DNA from: a virus
Virus record (IMG/VR): IMGVR_UViG_3300024344_000118
Span: 1-25,429 of that record
Strand: one strand, 5' to 3'
Length of the DNA stretch: 25,429 nt
The translations under genes were made by a program, and so were the position numbers. Below are positions 15,322-22,955 of this stretch, one piece after another. Position 1 is the stretch's first letter; each line of letters starts with the position of its first letter. Under the pieces are notes generated by a model. It saw only the letters and a program-made list of their open reading frames with translations. It ran no database searches and was not told where the DNA came from.

Positions 15322-16437
15322 CTATTTAATAGGCTTTACCGTGCCTGGTCCACTGCCTAGAAATAATTTACCTTGTTCATCGTAATAATAAATACCTTCT
15401 TCTACTTTAGATGAATCTTTTTTACCTTTTTTTAGGGGAAATTTTACAATAGTTTTATCATTAAGTTCTTTATCATAAATTTTTGTAGCTAAATTTAATG
15501 CAATTTCGGGTGATGCCACATCTAAAACTTTTTGTCTTGCTTCTATTGCTTGTGTTCTAGTTTTTGCATCAGTGCCCAACATTTTTTGAGCAACACCTCT
15601 AATTCCAGGATCATCGCTTTTTAATGCTGTTGCTAAACCTTTTATTCTTTTAATAGTGGGATCATCTATTCTACCAAGAGCAAATTTAGCGGCTTCTAAC
15701 TCTAACGCTTTGTCTGTTGCTCTTTTAGTTCTTTCAATTCTGCCCAGTTGAGAAATTGGGTCTATGGCTGCTCGTCCTATTGCTCGTGTTAAACTACCGC
15801 CAGGTTGAGCTATAAGATTAGCTCCAAATTTTGCAAGTTGTAAAAATCTTTCTCGATTAATATCATCTTCATCATCTTTTGTTAATTCTTTAAACATACT
15901 CATGTAACTTTTAACTGTTTCAATATCATCATCTATGTTTTTAGAAGTTGATTTTGTATTTTTACCATCACCAGAGTCACCTGGTTTATCTGGTTTTTCT
16001 GCTATCTTAACTAATGGAAATCTATCCTTTTGTTTTTGTAACGTATCTGAACCTAGACCAGCTTTTTCAGCTTCTTTTATTTTAGTTTCTATATCTTTTT
16101 TTCTCTCTGTTATAAAAGCTTCTTTTCCTTGAGGACTCTCTAAAAAACTAAGTTGTTCCGATGTATTAATGTCAGCTAAATATCCTTCGTCTAAAGCTGA
16201 TAGTTGTTGTAGTTCCGTCATTTTTTTTCTATACTGTTCATTAAGATCAGGTGTTCTTTGTAAATTTCTTAGAGCAATTTTTTTTTGATTTTCTTTAGTT
16301 TGAAATTGTTCAAAAGCAGACTCAAATCCGGGAGAACCACCTGTTTGCATTTGTTGTCTATCAACAATACCATTCATGATTCCTTCCATAATCGGACCAC
16401 CTTTTCTAAACATAGGTCTTTTTAAAGTTTGACTCAT
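15322..16437 (-). CDS. Probable virion-associated protein with MFRKGG N-terminus
   Basis: A 371-aa protein, highly charged and helical in the middle (ELTKDDEDDINRERF and Lys/Asp/Glu runs at about 95-200). The N-terminal motif is RPMFRKGGPIMEGIMNGIVD, then MQTGG, a Gly-Gly signature I recall at the start of virion-associated proteins in marine phages. The region at about 205-240 (FLQLAKFGANLIAQPGGSLT) is amphipathic. It lies between the Ala/Gln-rich 392-aa protein and the giant protein, with a TAATG overlap upstream and a 2-nt spacer before the giant gene's AGGAGG. Probably packaged in the virion or used for ejection, by context only. Confidence 0.72.
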   Translation of the reverse strand: MSQTLKRPMFRKGGPIMEGIMNGIVDRQQMQTGGSPGFESAFEQFQTKENQKKIALRNLQRTPDLNEQYRKKMTELQQLSALDEGYLADINTSEQLSFLESPQGKEAFITERKKDIETKIKEAEKAGLGSDTLQKQKDRFPLVKIAEKPDKPGDSGDGKNTKSTSKNIDDDIETVKSYMSMFKELTKDDEDDINRERFLQLAKFGANLIAQPGGSLTRAIGRAAIDPISQLGRIERTKRATDKALELEAAKFALGRIDDPTIKRIKGLATALKSDDPGIRGVAQKMLGTDAKTRTQAIEARQKVLDVASPEIALNLATKIYDKELNDKTIVKFPLKKGKKDSSKVEEGIYYYDEQGKLFLGSGPGTVKPIK

Positions 16438-17615
16438 TATCTTCTCAAACCTCCATAAATTCCTGCAAACGTCGCCCCTGCTCCTAGTGCAGTTTGTAGT
16501 GGGCTAGGACTAGGTTGTGAAGTAAATTGGAACTGACCTGGATAGCCTCCCATTAAACCTGTAACACCTGTTCCAAAGAAACCAGCTCTTTGTAGTGGTT
16601 CAAAAGCAGCTTCTCTTGCAGCTTGGTTAGCGGCATCAATTTGTGCTTGAGCAAATGCTTGTTGAGCACCACCAACAGTTCCTAGTTGAGAAATGTCAGC
16701 TCTTTGTAATTGTGGCACTAAAGAGGCAAGGCCTGTTTGAAACTGACCTGTACCTAATTGTTGTTGTGCTAAACTTTGTTGTGCCCCACCAATACCTAAT
16801 GCAGATTGTGCTAAACTTTGTTCAGCCCCACCAATACCTAATTGTTGACCTGCAAGTCCTGCTCTTTGTTGAGCTAGTGCTGCTTGTTGTCCAGCAAGTC
16901 CTGACTGTGCTTGTGCTAAACCTAGTCTTCTAGTAAAATCTTGGCCTGTTAATTGTTGTGCTTGTTCAAATCCTTTTTGTAACAATTCTGCTTGTAACGC
17001 TGCTCTGTTTCTATCAGATCCTGCTTGAAACTCTGCTTGCAAAACTCCTTCACGACCACCACCAAAAGCACCAGGCACCCCTAATGCTGCTGCAGATTGT
17101 TGAGCTTGTCTTGCTGCTGCTTGTCGATCAAATTCTGTAAGAGTTGTATCAATAACATCTTGTTGAAAAGGAGATAAAAAATCTCTAAACGCTGTTGGAC
17201 CCGTGAGCCCTGCTGCTTGAGTAATAAATGGTTGTGCCCCTCCTAATGTTGTACCTGCACCTGTTAGCTCAGTTCCAGCTGTCGTTAATCCTTGTTGTGC
17301 AGCCGTAATTGCTGCAGGAACATTTGCTAATCTTAAATCTGCTGCAGTAATTGCTGCAGGAACTCCAGCTAATGTTGTGCCTGCTTGTGTTGCTGCTTGT
17401 TCTGCTGCAGTTAAAAAGGGTTGAAATGATCCAACACCAGAGGCTGCAAGTTGTGCAGCTTGTGTTTGTAATGGATCTTGTGTGGCAACTCTTGGTGCAA
17501 AAGCCGCTGTATCAATTGGTGTGCCTGCAACTCTAGATAATTGATCAGCATACGTTTTACCTAACGCTTCAATAAACTCTGCGGGTAGTTGTCTTGTTTG
17601 TGTAATTTCAGCCAT
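16437..17615 (-). CDS. Ala/Gln/Gly-rich repetitive probable internal virion protein
   Basis: A 392-aa protein dominated by Ala, Gln, Gly and Leu, with repeats. VPAAITAA occurs twice at about residues 79-105, and a run of LAGQQ / LGIGGAxQSLAQ units spans about 235-300. This composition predicts long amphipathic helices and resembles podoviral internal or ejection proteins. The N-terminus (ITQTRQLPAEFIEALGKTYA) and C-terminal part (FEPLQRAGFFGTGVTGL) are non-repetitive. Its start is in a TAATG overlap with the upstream gene, whose last codons supply GAGGAG as Shine-Dalgarno. An enzymatic role is unlikely. Virion location is an inference from position and composition. Confidence 0.75.
   Translation of the reverse strand: MAEITQTRQLPAEFIEALGKTYADQLSRVAGTPIDTAAFAPRVATQDPLQTQAAQLAASGVGSFQPFLTAAEQAATQAGTTLAGVPAAITAADLRLANVPAAITAAQQGLTTAGTELTGAGTTLGGAQPFITQAAGLTGPTAFRDFLSPFQQDVIDTTLTEFDRQAAARQAQQSAAALGVPGAFGGGREGVLQAEFQAGSDRNRAALQAELLQKGFEQAQQLTGQDFTRRLGLAQAQSGLAGQQAALAQQRAGLAGQQLGIGGAEQSLAQSALGIGGAQQSLAQQQLGTGQFQTGLASLVPQLQRADISQLGTVGGAQQAFAQAQIDAANQAAREAAFEPLQRAGFFGTGVTGLMGGYPGQFQFTSQPSPSPLQTALGAGATFAGIYGGLRR
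16765..16842. repeat. Tandem 42-bp period repeat inside the Ala/Gln-rich gene
   Basis: Two nearly identical 36-nt segments begin at 16765 and 16807 (both starting tgtgctaaactttgtt and ending ccaccaatacctaat), differing at a few bases. They encode the LGIGGAxQSLAQ units. Related, more diverged copies flank them (e.g. cagcaagtcctg at about 16892). The high nucleotide identity suggests recent duplication or slippage, which could vary the repeat number between relatives. Confidence 0.85.
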
Positions 17616-18754
17616 TATGCTACTCCTCTTCCTGCTTTTTCTGCCTCACTCATAAGGTCATATAATCTTTGAGCGCCTTTTTCAACATTACCGTTACCAA
17701 TACCTCTAACAGCATCAGCGGTCATAACAAATTCATTTTTAGATAACATTGCTGGTACATCATCTGCTTTTTCTTTTTTACCCATAGGAACAAATCCACC
17801 TTTTTCTCTTAGGTCTATTTCTGAGATACCACCTTTTGCTTTTTTAATAGAAGGTGCTTCTTTGTCTTTATCAATATCTAAAAATTGTTTAATAAGTTTT
17901 TCTTTTGAGTCTTCGGTAAATTGATTTTTTTCAATACCACGACTATCTAAAAAATTAATCATTTCTAATAGTTCTTGTTTTTTAGCCTCATCCATTAATC
18001 CTCCAGGTTTTGGTTTTGGCATAACTTTATTAGATTTTCTTTTTTCTTCTTCTTCAGCTTCCATAGTTCTTCTAAAAAACTCTTCTTTTGTTATAGGTTT
18101 ACCTTCAGGATCTTGATAAATAACACCACTCATATCATCAGTTGGATACATAAAATCTTCTGGTCGACCACCTTCCTCTAAATAAACTTTACCACCTTCA
18201 AGATACATGTTTCGTGGCATACCCATTGACATGATACCTTGACCAACCATTCCTCCCATCGCTCTGTATTCACTTAAATTTCTATTTACAAAGTCATCAA
18301 CTTCAGACTGAGATGCATTTGGATTTACGTTTTGATAATATTGTCTTAAATAAGGCTCGACTCTAGATTGTCTTTGTGCAAAGTCCTCATCACTTTCCTC
18401 TTCACCTTGAGGTGCTAGTAAGGCACCAAGTCCTACACCTAGTCCACCAACAGTTAAAGCTTTACCGGCAGTTCCTAAACGATTGAATCCTCTTAATGCA
18501 GGTCTTAAAAATCCCTCACCTGTTACAATTCCTGTTGCATCATCCACTGATCCGCTGCCAAAGGGTAAAACTAATCTTGATAAACCAGTGATACCTTTAC
18601 CCAGTACACTTTGTGGACTAAATGACACTGGAAATTTTTTTGCTAGTAAAGGTCCACCAAATTTTACAGCTGCAGCAGCTAACGCAGCTTTACCAACAGG
18701 ACTTTTTACTATCTTCTTAATAGGTTTTGTTATTTTTCTTACTATCGATCCCAT
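17615..18754 (-). CDS. Probable virion protein with C-terminal DDVPAMLSxxEFVM motif
   Basis: A 379-aa protein. The N-terminus is Lys-rich and basic (IVRKITKPIKKIVKSP), followed by Ala/Gly hydrophobic segments (KAALAAAAVKFGG; LTVGGLGVGLGALLAP) that could touch membranes. The middle has Gly-Gly motifs (EYRAMGGMVG, YLEGGKVYLEEGG). The C-terminus, about residues 325-378, carries DDVPAMLSKNEFVMTADAVR and then GNGNVEKGAQRL. I recall this C-terminal signature from many marine phage structural proteins. It overlaps the acyltransferase-like gene by 13 bp upstream. Its last codons form the ribosome-binding site of the next gene (GGAAGAGGAGTAGCATAATG). A structural or ejection role is inferred. Confidence 0.75.
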   Translation of the reverse strand: MGSIVRKITKPIKKIVKSPVGKAALAAAAVKFGGPLLAKKFPVSFSPQSVLGKGITGLSRLVLPFGSGSVDDATGIVTGEGFLRPALRGFNRLGTAGKALTVGGLGVGLGALLAPQGEEESDEDFAQRQSRVEPYLRQYYQNVNPNASQSEVDDFVNRNLSEYRAMGGMVGQGIMSMGMPRNMYLEGGKVYLEEGGRPEDFMYPTDDMSGVIYQDPEGKPITKEEFFRRTMEAEEEEKRKSNKVMPKPKPGGLMDEAKKQELLEMINFLDSRGIEKNQFTEDSKEKLIKQFLDIDKDKEAPSIKKAKGGISEIDLREKGGFVPMGKKEKADDVPAMLSKNEFVMTADAVRGIGNGNVEKGAQRLYDLMSEAEKAGRGVA

Positions 18755-19161
18755 ATTTTTTTCGTTAAAATTTTTGTTTGTCTTTTAATTTTATTATCAG
18801 AAGATACTCTCAACCAGTTTATGGCTTTGTTAACTCCCAATAGTTTTGTAAAATACTCTTTAGTCCAACGATGAACTTTTAAAATATTACCGATACATAA
18901 AGTATCGATATGCCATAATCTATCACCACTATTCCAATCTTCTTGGTTTAACTTAGCAGTCTTAACATATCTGTTTTGAGCCTCTTTATTTAAAAAAGCC
19001 CAATTTGTAAAAGCAATCACGTTTTCTCCGTCTTTGTGTATTTTATATTGTTTTAATTGAAAAGATGGCAGGATATGTTGGTAGATCTCTTCATCGGTGT
19101 TATCTTTGTATCTATCAAATTTCTTGTAGAAATTGATAACAACCTGCATATCTTCATTCAT
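18742..19161 (-). CDS. HlyC-type (toxin-activating lysine acyltransferase-like) protein, catalytic His apparently missing
   Basis: A 139-aa protein. Residues 31-86 follow the HlyC/CyaC pattern closely: LPSFQLKQYKIHKDGENVIA (HlyC has LPAIQNRQY), FTNWAFLNKEAQNRY, then EDWNSGDRLWHID (HlyC EDWTSGDRKWFID). This includes the Asp (D86) matching the conserved HlyC Asp92. In HlyC these enzymes move an acyl chain from acyl-ACP to lysines of RTX toxins. The HlyC catalytic His23 would align, without gaps, with Tyr18 here, so activity is doubtful. The protein is short (HlyC is about 170 aa). It lies among virion genes, so a role in lipidating a virion or host protein is possible, as is a non-catalytic GNAT-like role. 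Relatives in marine phages are known to me as RTX acyltransferase-like. Confidence 0.75.
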   Translation of the reverse strand: MNEDMQVVINFYKKFDRYKDNTDEEIYQHILPSFQLKQYKIHKDGENVIAFTNWAFLNKEAQNRYVKTAKLNQEDWNSGDRLWHIDTLCIGNILKVHRWTKEYFTKLLGVNKAINWLRVSSDNKIKRQTKILTKKIWDR

Positions 19162-19166
19162 CTTAA

Positions 19167-19226
19167 TTAAACTGCAGGTATTTCACCTGAACCCATATAC
19201 TTACCCGTTTTTATCCTATAAAGCAA
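19167..19226 (-). CDS. Possible 19-residue ORF (TTG start)
   Basis: In the 67-bp gap between two virion genes, a frame starting at TTG 19226 encodes LLYRIKTGKYMGSGEIPAV (Met in place of the first Leu if initiated) and stops at 19167. It begins right after the upstream stop (19229). An internal ATG at 19196 would give only nine residues. The composition looks protein-like, and the segment is otherwise unexplained. There is no good Shine-Dalgarno. It may be a micro-protein or non-coding. Confidence 0.25.
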   Translation of the reverse strand: MLYRIKTGKYMGSGEIPAV

Positions 19227-19228
19227 GA

Positions 19229-19570
19229 TTATGTTGTAACTTCTCTTGGCTTTATTTCTAAGGCTGATAGCACCACATGGAGTCTATTACCTGTTGCAGC
19301 TGTCACTTTTATGACTTCTGATTCTGTTGCTACTAGCGGATTTGTTAGTAATTCTGTTGTCCCATTTGCACTAATAGACTTTGTTTTAAATAAGCTAAAT
19401 ACATCATCTGATGTATCTGTAATCGTTACCGTTATGGTATCCGCGTTCCCTGAGTCTTCAGACACGAGTATGGATCTAATCACCGAGGTTGTTGCACTAG
19501 GGACCGTGTATAAAGTTGTTGCACTCGTTGTTGTTAGATCCGCTTTTTTATTAATAAATGTATTAGCCAT
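19229..19570 (-). CDS. Small conserved virion-type beta protein
   Basis: A 113-aa protein, Thr/Ser/Val-rich and beta-structured: TTTSATTLYTVPSATTSVIR, ADTITVTITDTSDDVFSL, then VATESEVIKVTAATGNRLHV. I recall proteins with the TSATTxYTVPS opening as small virion proteins of marine phages and cyanophages. Its start overlaps the 54-aa gene's stop as TAATG. A decoration, neck or tail accessory role is plausible from fold type and neighbours; the exact role is unknown. Confidence 0.78.
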   Translation of the reverse strand: MANTFINKKADLTTTSATTLYTVPSATTSVIRSILVSEDSGNADTITVTITDTSDDVFSLFKTKSISANGTTELLTNPLVATESEVIKVTAATGNRLHVVLSALEIKPREVTT

Positions 19571-19734
19571 TAATTTATAAAGAAGTTGAAAGCCTCAACT
19601 TCATCCTTCAAATCTTGTTGATACGTTGTATTTAGTTTTTGTACAATACCATCAATATCACGAACCAGTGATCTTGCTGTAATAACATCATAGTCTTGAT
19701 TTGGTTGTGTAAGTGATTGTACAATTTTAGCCAT
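19570..19734 (-). CDS. 54-aa conserved small phage protein
   Basis: ATG at 19734 to TAA at 19570 gives 54 codons: MAKIVQSLTQPNQDYDVITA, then RSLVRDIDGIVQKLNTTYQQ, then DLKDEVEAFNFFIN. It exactly fills the gap between the 721-aa and 113-aa genes, with TAATG overlaps at both ends. This, with the protein-like amphipathic helix, makes it a real gene. I recall similar small proteins with the same start and a terminal Phe-Phe/Trp-Phe in marine phage tail regions. It is probably a small virion or assembly protein; the function is unknown. Confidence 0.85.
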   Translation of the reverse strand: MAKIVQSLTQPNQDYDVITARSLVRDIDGIVQKLNTTYQQDLKDEVEAFNFFIN

Positions 19735-21899
19735 TATCTTCTACCATCCGAGTTGTAATCTATTCTAAATGTTCCAAGTCTCCAAAACTGATTTGTAGAA
19801 TCATTAGAAACTTTTAGCGCTATAAATCTAGCTCTAGCACGTGTGTCTATTTTTTGTGTAGCAGGGCTAACAGTAAATGGACCTAGTGATGAACTTGCTG
19901 CAGTATCGTTTGGAAAATCTCTTAAATCAAGTTGCACGATTGCGTTTCCTGTTTGTGATAAAAAGTCTGGCAACACTCGACTTATTCTCATCATCGTATC
20001 ACCATCGCCTTGTAATCCTTCACGTTGACCAATATCAAAATCACCTGATTTAATATTTGCAGTAATCGCTGTTGTTTGCCCTGACAACACTTGATTAAGT
20101 CCTGTTTCATGTTGATAGTAAACAGAACAACCATCTTGATTACCTTGTACATAAGTTGTTGATGTAGAACTCACATTTGAACTATCATCATAATCTGTTG
20201 CGTGTGGTTTACCAAAAATTGCAGAATCAGACCAAGCCGTTCTATCAAGTGTACCAATTGACCAGATAGGTCTTGCGGCTGTTGAGTCTAAATAATTATA
20301 AGATACCATTCGATTAACTGTGTTTGACCCGGCGTTTGGATAAAACCACATTACTTCACCAAACAAGTTATTTAATGCAGCGTTAATGTGTTGTCTTGGT
20401 GTTGTATTTAAATCATCAAAAACATGATCTTCAACCAAACACGGTAGTGATTCTAGTTTACCAGTATATCTAAAGAAACCATTCTCTGACATCCAATAGG
20501 CTGTTCCATCAACTTCAACCGCAGCGTTCTGTCCAATCAAACCACAGTTGGTTCCAACTTGTTGAAACGAGAATGTAAAAGGTGGTCCAACAAAACGCAT
20601 AATAAATAATGCCGTATCGGTCCAAACATAAATTGCATCACGACCACGAATAGCTCCAACGATCCGTGATCCGTCGGCCAGTCTTTGTGTACCTGCAGTA
20701 TTGGTTGATGATGGGGTATACGATGTTGTAGCATTAATACTTTCTTGATCTGAGAATCTAATAAACATCGGATCTTTGGTTGACTTTGTACCAATCGTTG
20801 TTTCAGTTCCAAAAAATATTAAGTGTCTATCTGGTGCAGATACTAAAGTTGTAGCTGTTGCTGTTGGTGCGTTTGCTAATATTGTTGCACGAGTTGAGTT
20901 TGCAGCGGTTGCTTCTGAGTTCCAACTAAATGTTTCACCACCGTTAATCGTTGCAATTAGTAAATTACCAAAGTTATCAAGCGACCATATTCCTGGTGCA
21001 GTAACAACATCTCCTGATGGCGCACTGTTCCAAGCAGCAAAAGATGCAGCATCCGTTACCGTTGCTGCAGAATCATGTGCTGCAGCAGTTGTTCCTTGTG
21101 CTCCTCTTGTTAGACCTGATAGTGTTCCAGAATCATTGTTAGCTGTGTAAGTTATAAGTTCAGTTCCAATCAATACTGTTCCAGATGAAGAGAACGAAGA
21201 TGAACTCGCCATGGTTAAACTTGTAGCACTATCTGTTAAAGATGATGATAATGTAGATGTAAACTGTCCTGATAATCGACCACCCCATTGTCCAAGACCC
21301 CAACCCGTTGCTGCTGTCTCTAATGCTAAACCTACAGGATAATAATACTGAACACGTATACCTCCAGATGTCGTTGCACCAGAACCAGACTCGTTAGACG
21401 GCATGGTAATAGTAATTGTTGTATCAGATGGAATAGTAGTAACTGCAAATTTTTTATCTTCAAAATCAGTAGAACCAAAATTAGAATTTGTAATCGATGA
21501 AAAGTTATCTAGTAAAATAACGTCTCCAACGTTTTCAATATTATGTGCACTAGCAAAAGTAATCGTAACCGTTGATGATCCGTTAGTAGTTGTAAACGCA
21601 CTCGTTAATGTTGTTGTCGATTTAATTGGATGCACGTCATAAAAAACACCACCTGAATAAACATACAATACTCTGTTGGTTCCAAGCGCTGCGTATTTAA
21701 TACCTCCTGTTGTCACAAAGTGATGAATAGCAGTATTACGACCTGTAATTTTTGTATCACCAAGCTGAGTCCAACCACCTATTTTTTCAGGAATACCATA
21801 TCTAAATCTAACGTTATCACAATCAGTCCATTGTCCTTCACCACTAGAAGAACTAATTTGTTTATTTATTCCTGGTGCAAATCTTAATTTTTGTAACAT
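19734..21899 (-). CDS. Large conserved tail (nozzle/tail-tube-like) protein
   Basis: A 721-aa protein. The N-terminus (LRFAPGINKQ, then GEGQWTDCDNVRFRYGIPEK, IGGW) is a signature I recall in many marine podovirus-like phages, where the gene sits in the position of a tail tubular B or P22 gp10-like stabilisation protein. The body is beta-rich with propeller-like repeats (NFGNLLIATINGG; AIYVWTDTALFIMRF; AYWMSENGFFRYTG). Residues about 210-280 hold an inserted phage tail motif: IGTELITYTANNDSGTLSGL followed by TRGAQGTTAAAH. The C-terminus is GTFRIDYNSDGRR. Function is by analogy and gene order: a nozzle or connector protein of a short tail. I am not certain of the family name. Confidence 0.78.
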   Translation of the reverse strand: MLQKLRFAPGINKQISSSSGEGQWTDCDNVRFRYGIPEKIGGWTQLGDTKITGRNTAIHHFVTTGGIKYAALGTNRVLYVYSGGVFYDVHPIKSTTTLTSAFTTTNGSSTVTITFASAHNIENVGDVILLDNFSSITNSNFGSTDFEDKKFAVTTIPSDTTITITMPSNESGSGATTSGGIRVQYYYPVGLALETAATGWGLGQWGGRLSGQFTSTLSSSLTDSATSLTMASSSSFSSSGTVLIGTELITYTANNDSGTLSGLTRGAQGTTAAAHDSAATVTDAASFAAWNSAPSGDVVTAPGIWSLDNFGNLLIATINGGETFSWNSEATAANSTRATILANAPTATATTLVSAPDRHLIFFGTETTIGTKSTKDPMFIRFSDQESINATTSYTPSSTNTAGTQRLADGSRIVGAIRGRDAIYVWTDTALFIMRFVGPPFTFSFQQVGTNCGLIGQNAAVEVDGTAYWMSENGFFRYTGKLESLPCLVEDHVFDDLNTTPRQHINAALNNLFGEVMWFYPNAGSNTVNRMVSYNYLDSTAARPIWSIGTLDRTAWSDSAIFGKPHATDYDDSSNVSSTSTTYVQGNQDGCSVYYQHETGLNQVLSGQTTAITANIKSGDFDIGQREGLQGDGDTMMRISRVLPDFLSQTGNAIVQLDLRDFPNDTAASSSLGPFTVSPATQKIDTRARARFIALKVSNDSTNQFWRLGTFRIDYNSDGRR

Positions 21900-21902
21900 A
21901 AT

Positions 21903-22955
21903 TTACTCCGCATTATTTGGTACACCTTTAGAATTTACTTGTGGTGATTCTGCAATCGCCAAATAAACATATTTATTATTATTATCATTAGTTTCTGATC
22001 TTGTGTTTCTAGGTTTAAATCCATTACTATAAAAATCTAAATTAAAATTTGATGATTCACCTTCAGCTTCACTTTCATTAGGATAAATGTATTTATCTCT
22101 TGGATTAAATAAATTTCTTTTATTATCTTGTATAATCCACTTATAAGAGCCAGTTGAATGATTTTTTACATATATGAAAGCAGGTTTAAAACCTGTATAT
22201 ATAAAAGCTCCATCGTTTGACCCAACACCAGTATAACTACCTACTTTACAATATCCTTGAACACTATGAATACAAACAACATTAAAAGTACTACCGCTAT
22301 TATTTGTTGCTGAATCTGTTCCAACAGTAATAACACTACTTGTAGGTGCTGTATCATTAAACATATTTGAATCTGTGCCTGCAGTATCTGTTGTATCTTG
22401 ACGTAAAAATTTTCCACCGCCTAAAGCGTCCCAAAATGAAATTCTATTAGTGCTACCTGCTGATATATTTTTTATCCAAAAAGTTTCTGGTGCAGCAGTT
22501 AAACCATGACCAACTGTTGCATTAGAACCACTTCCAGTAAATTGTAAAATACTTATTCCTGCTGTAGTATTTGCTTGTACTGTGCTTGTGATTCCACCAT
22601 TTGAATTTGATGATGTTGATCCTTCGCCAACATTCCAATTCCATGTACAATAAGTATCAGAACCATCATTTACAGCATCATTAGCTCCAGTTGAAAATCC
22701 ATCTGTGTCAAATGATGATAAACCATCTGTTTGAGTGTCTTGTGCATTGTTGCTATTTAAATCTAGTTTTTTATTCGCTCCTCTTGTTGAATCATACTGA
22801 ATACCACCATTACTAGCATTTCTTTGTTTTACCCAGACGATGTCTGGTTTCATATTCTCACTACCATCAAACGTAATTGATTGTGTGCTACCATTACCAG
22901 TATATGTTTTTACTTGAAAGTATAACTCTGGATTATCTACTGTTGTATAAGCCAT
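21903..22955 (-). CDS. Tail-fibre-type protein with three DUF7483-like repeats
   Basis: A 350-aa protein built of three diverged repeats of about 95-100 residues. Repeat 1, about 17-108, has TYTGNGSTQSITF, then KPDIVWVKQR, and DGFSTG. Repeat 2, about 133-231, has QFTGSGSNATVGHGL, then PETFWIKN. Repeat 3, about 240-338, has SYTGVGSNDGAFIYTGFKP, then AFIYVKN, and SNGFKPR. This is the DUF7483-like module common in marine phage fibres, each unit probably a small beta-sandwich. An ideal GGAGG lies 5 nt upstream of ATG 22955, formed by the last codons (Tyr-Gly-Gly-stop) of the LamG/SPRY gene. The two products probably act in the same fibre. Receptor or glycan contact is an inference. Confidence 0.82.
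   Translation of the reverse strand: MAYTTVDNPELYFQVKTYTGNGSTQSITFDGSENMKPDIVWVKQRNASNGGIQYDSTRGANKKLDLNSNNAQDTQTDGLSSFDTDGFSTGANDAVNDGSDTYCTWNWNVGEGSTSSNSNGGITSTVQANTTAGISILQFTGSGSNATVGHGLTAAPETFWIKNISAGSTNRISFWDALGGGKFLRQDTTDTAGTDSNMFNDTAPTSSVITVGTDSATNNSGSTFNVVCIHSVQGYCKVGSYTGVGSNDGAFIYTGFKPAFIYVKNHSTGSYKWIIQDNKRNLFNPRDKYIYPNESEAEGESSNFNLDFYSNGFKPRNTRSETNDNNNKYVYLAIAESPQVNSKGVPNNAE

Noticed and set aside
16765-16842. CRISPR-like direct repeats
   Set aside because: The repeats are in frame inside a coding region, have a 42-bp period with 6-bp intervals and no unique spacers.
20776-21150. Plus-strand 124-codon frame (and others at 18483-18788, 19311-19580, 21403-21642)
   Set aside because: All are antisense to conserved virion genes in their third-position shadow frame, without ribosome sites.
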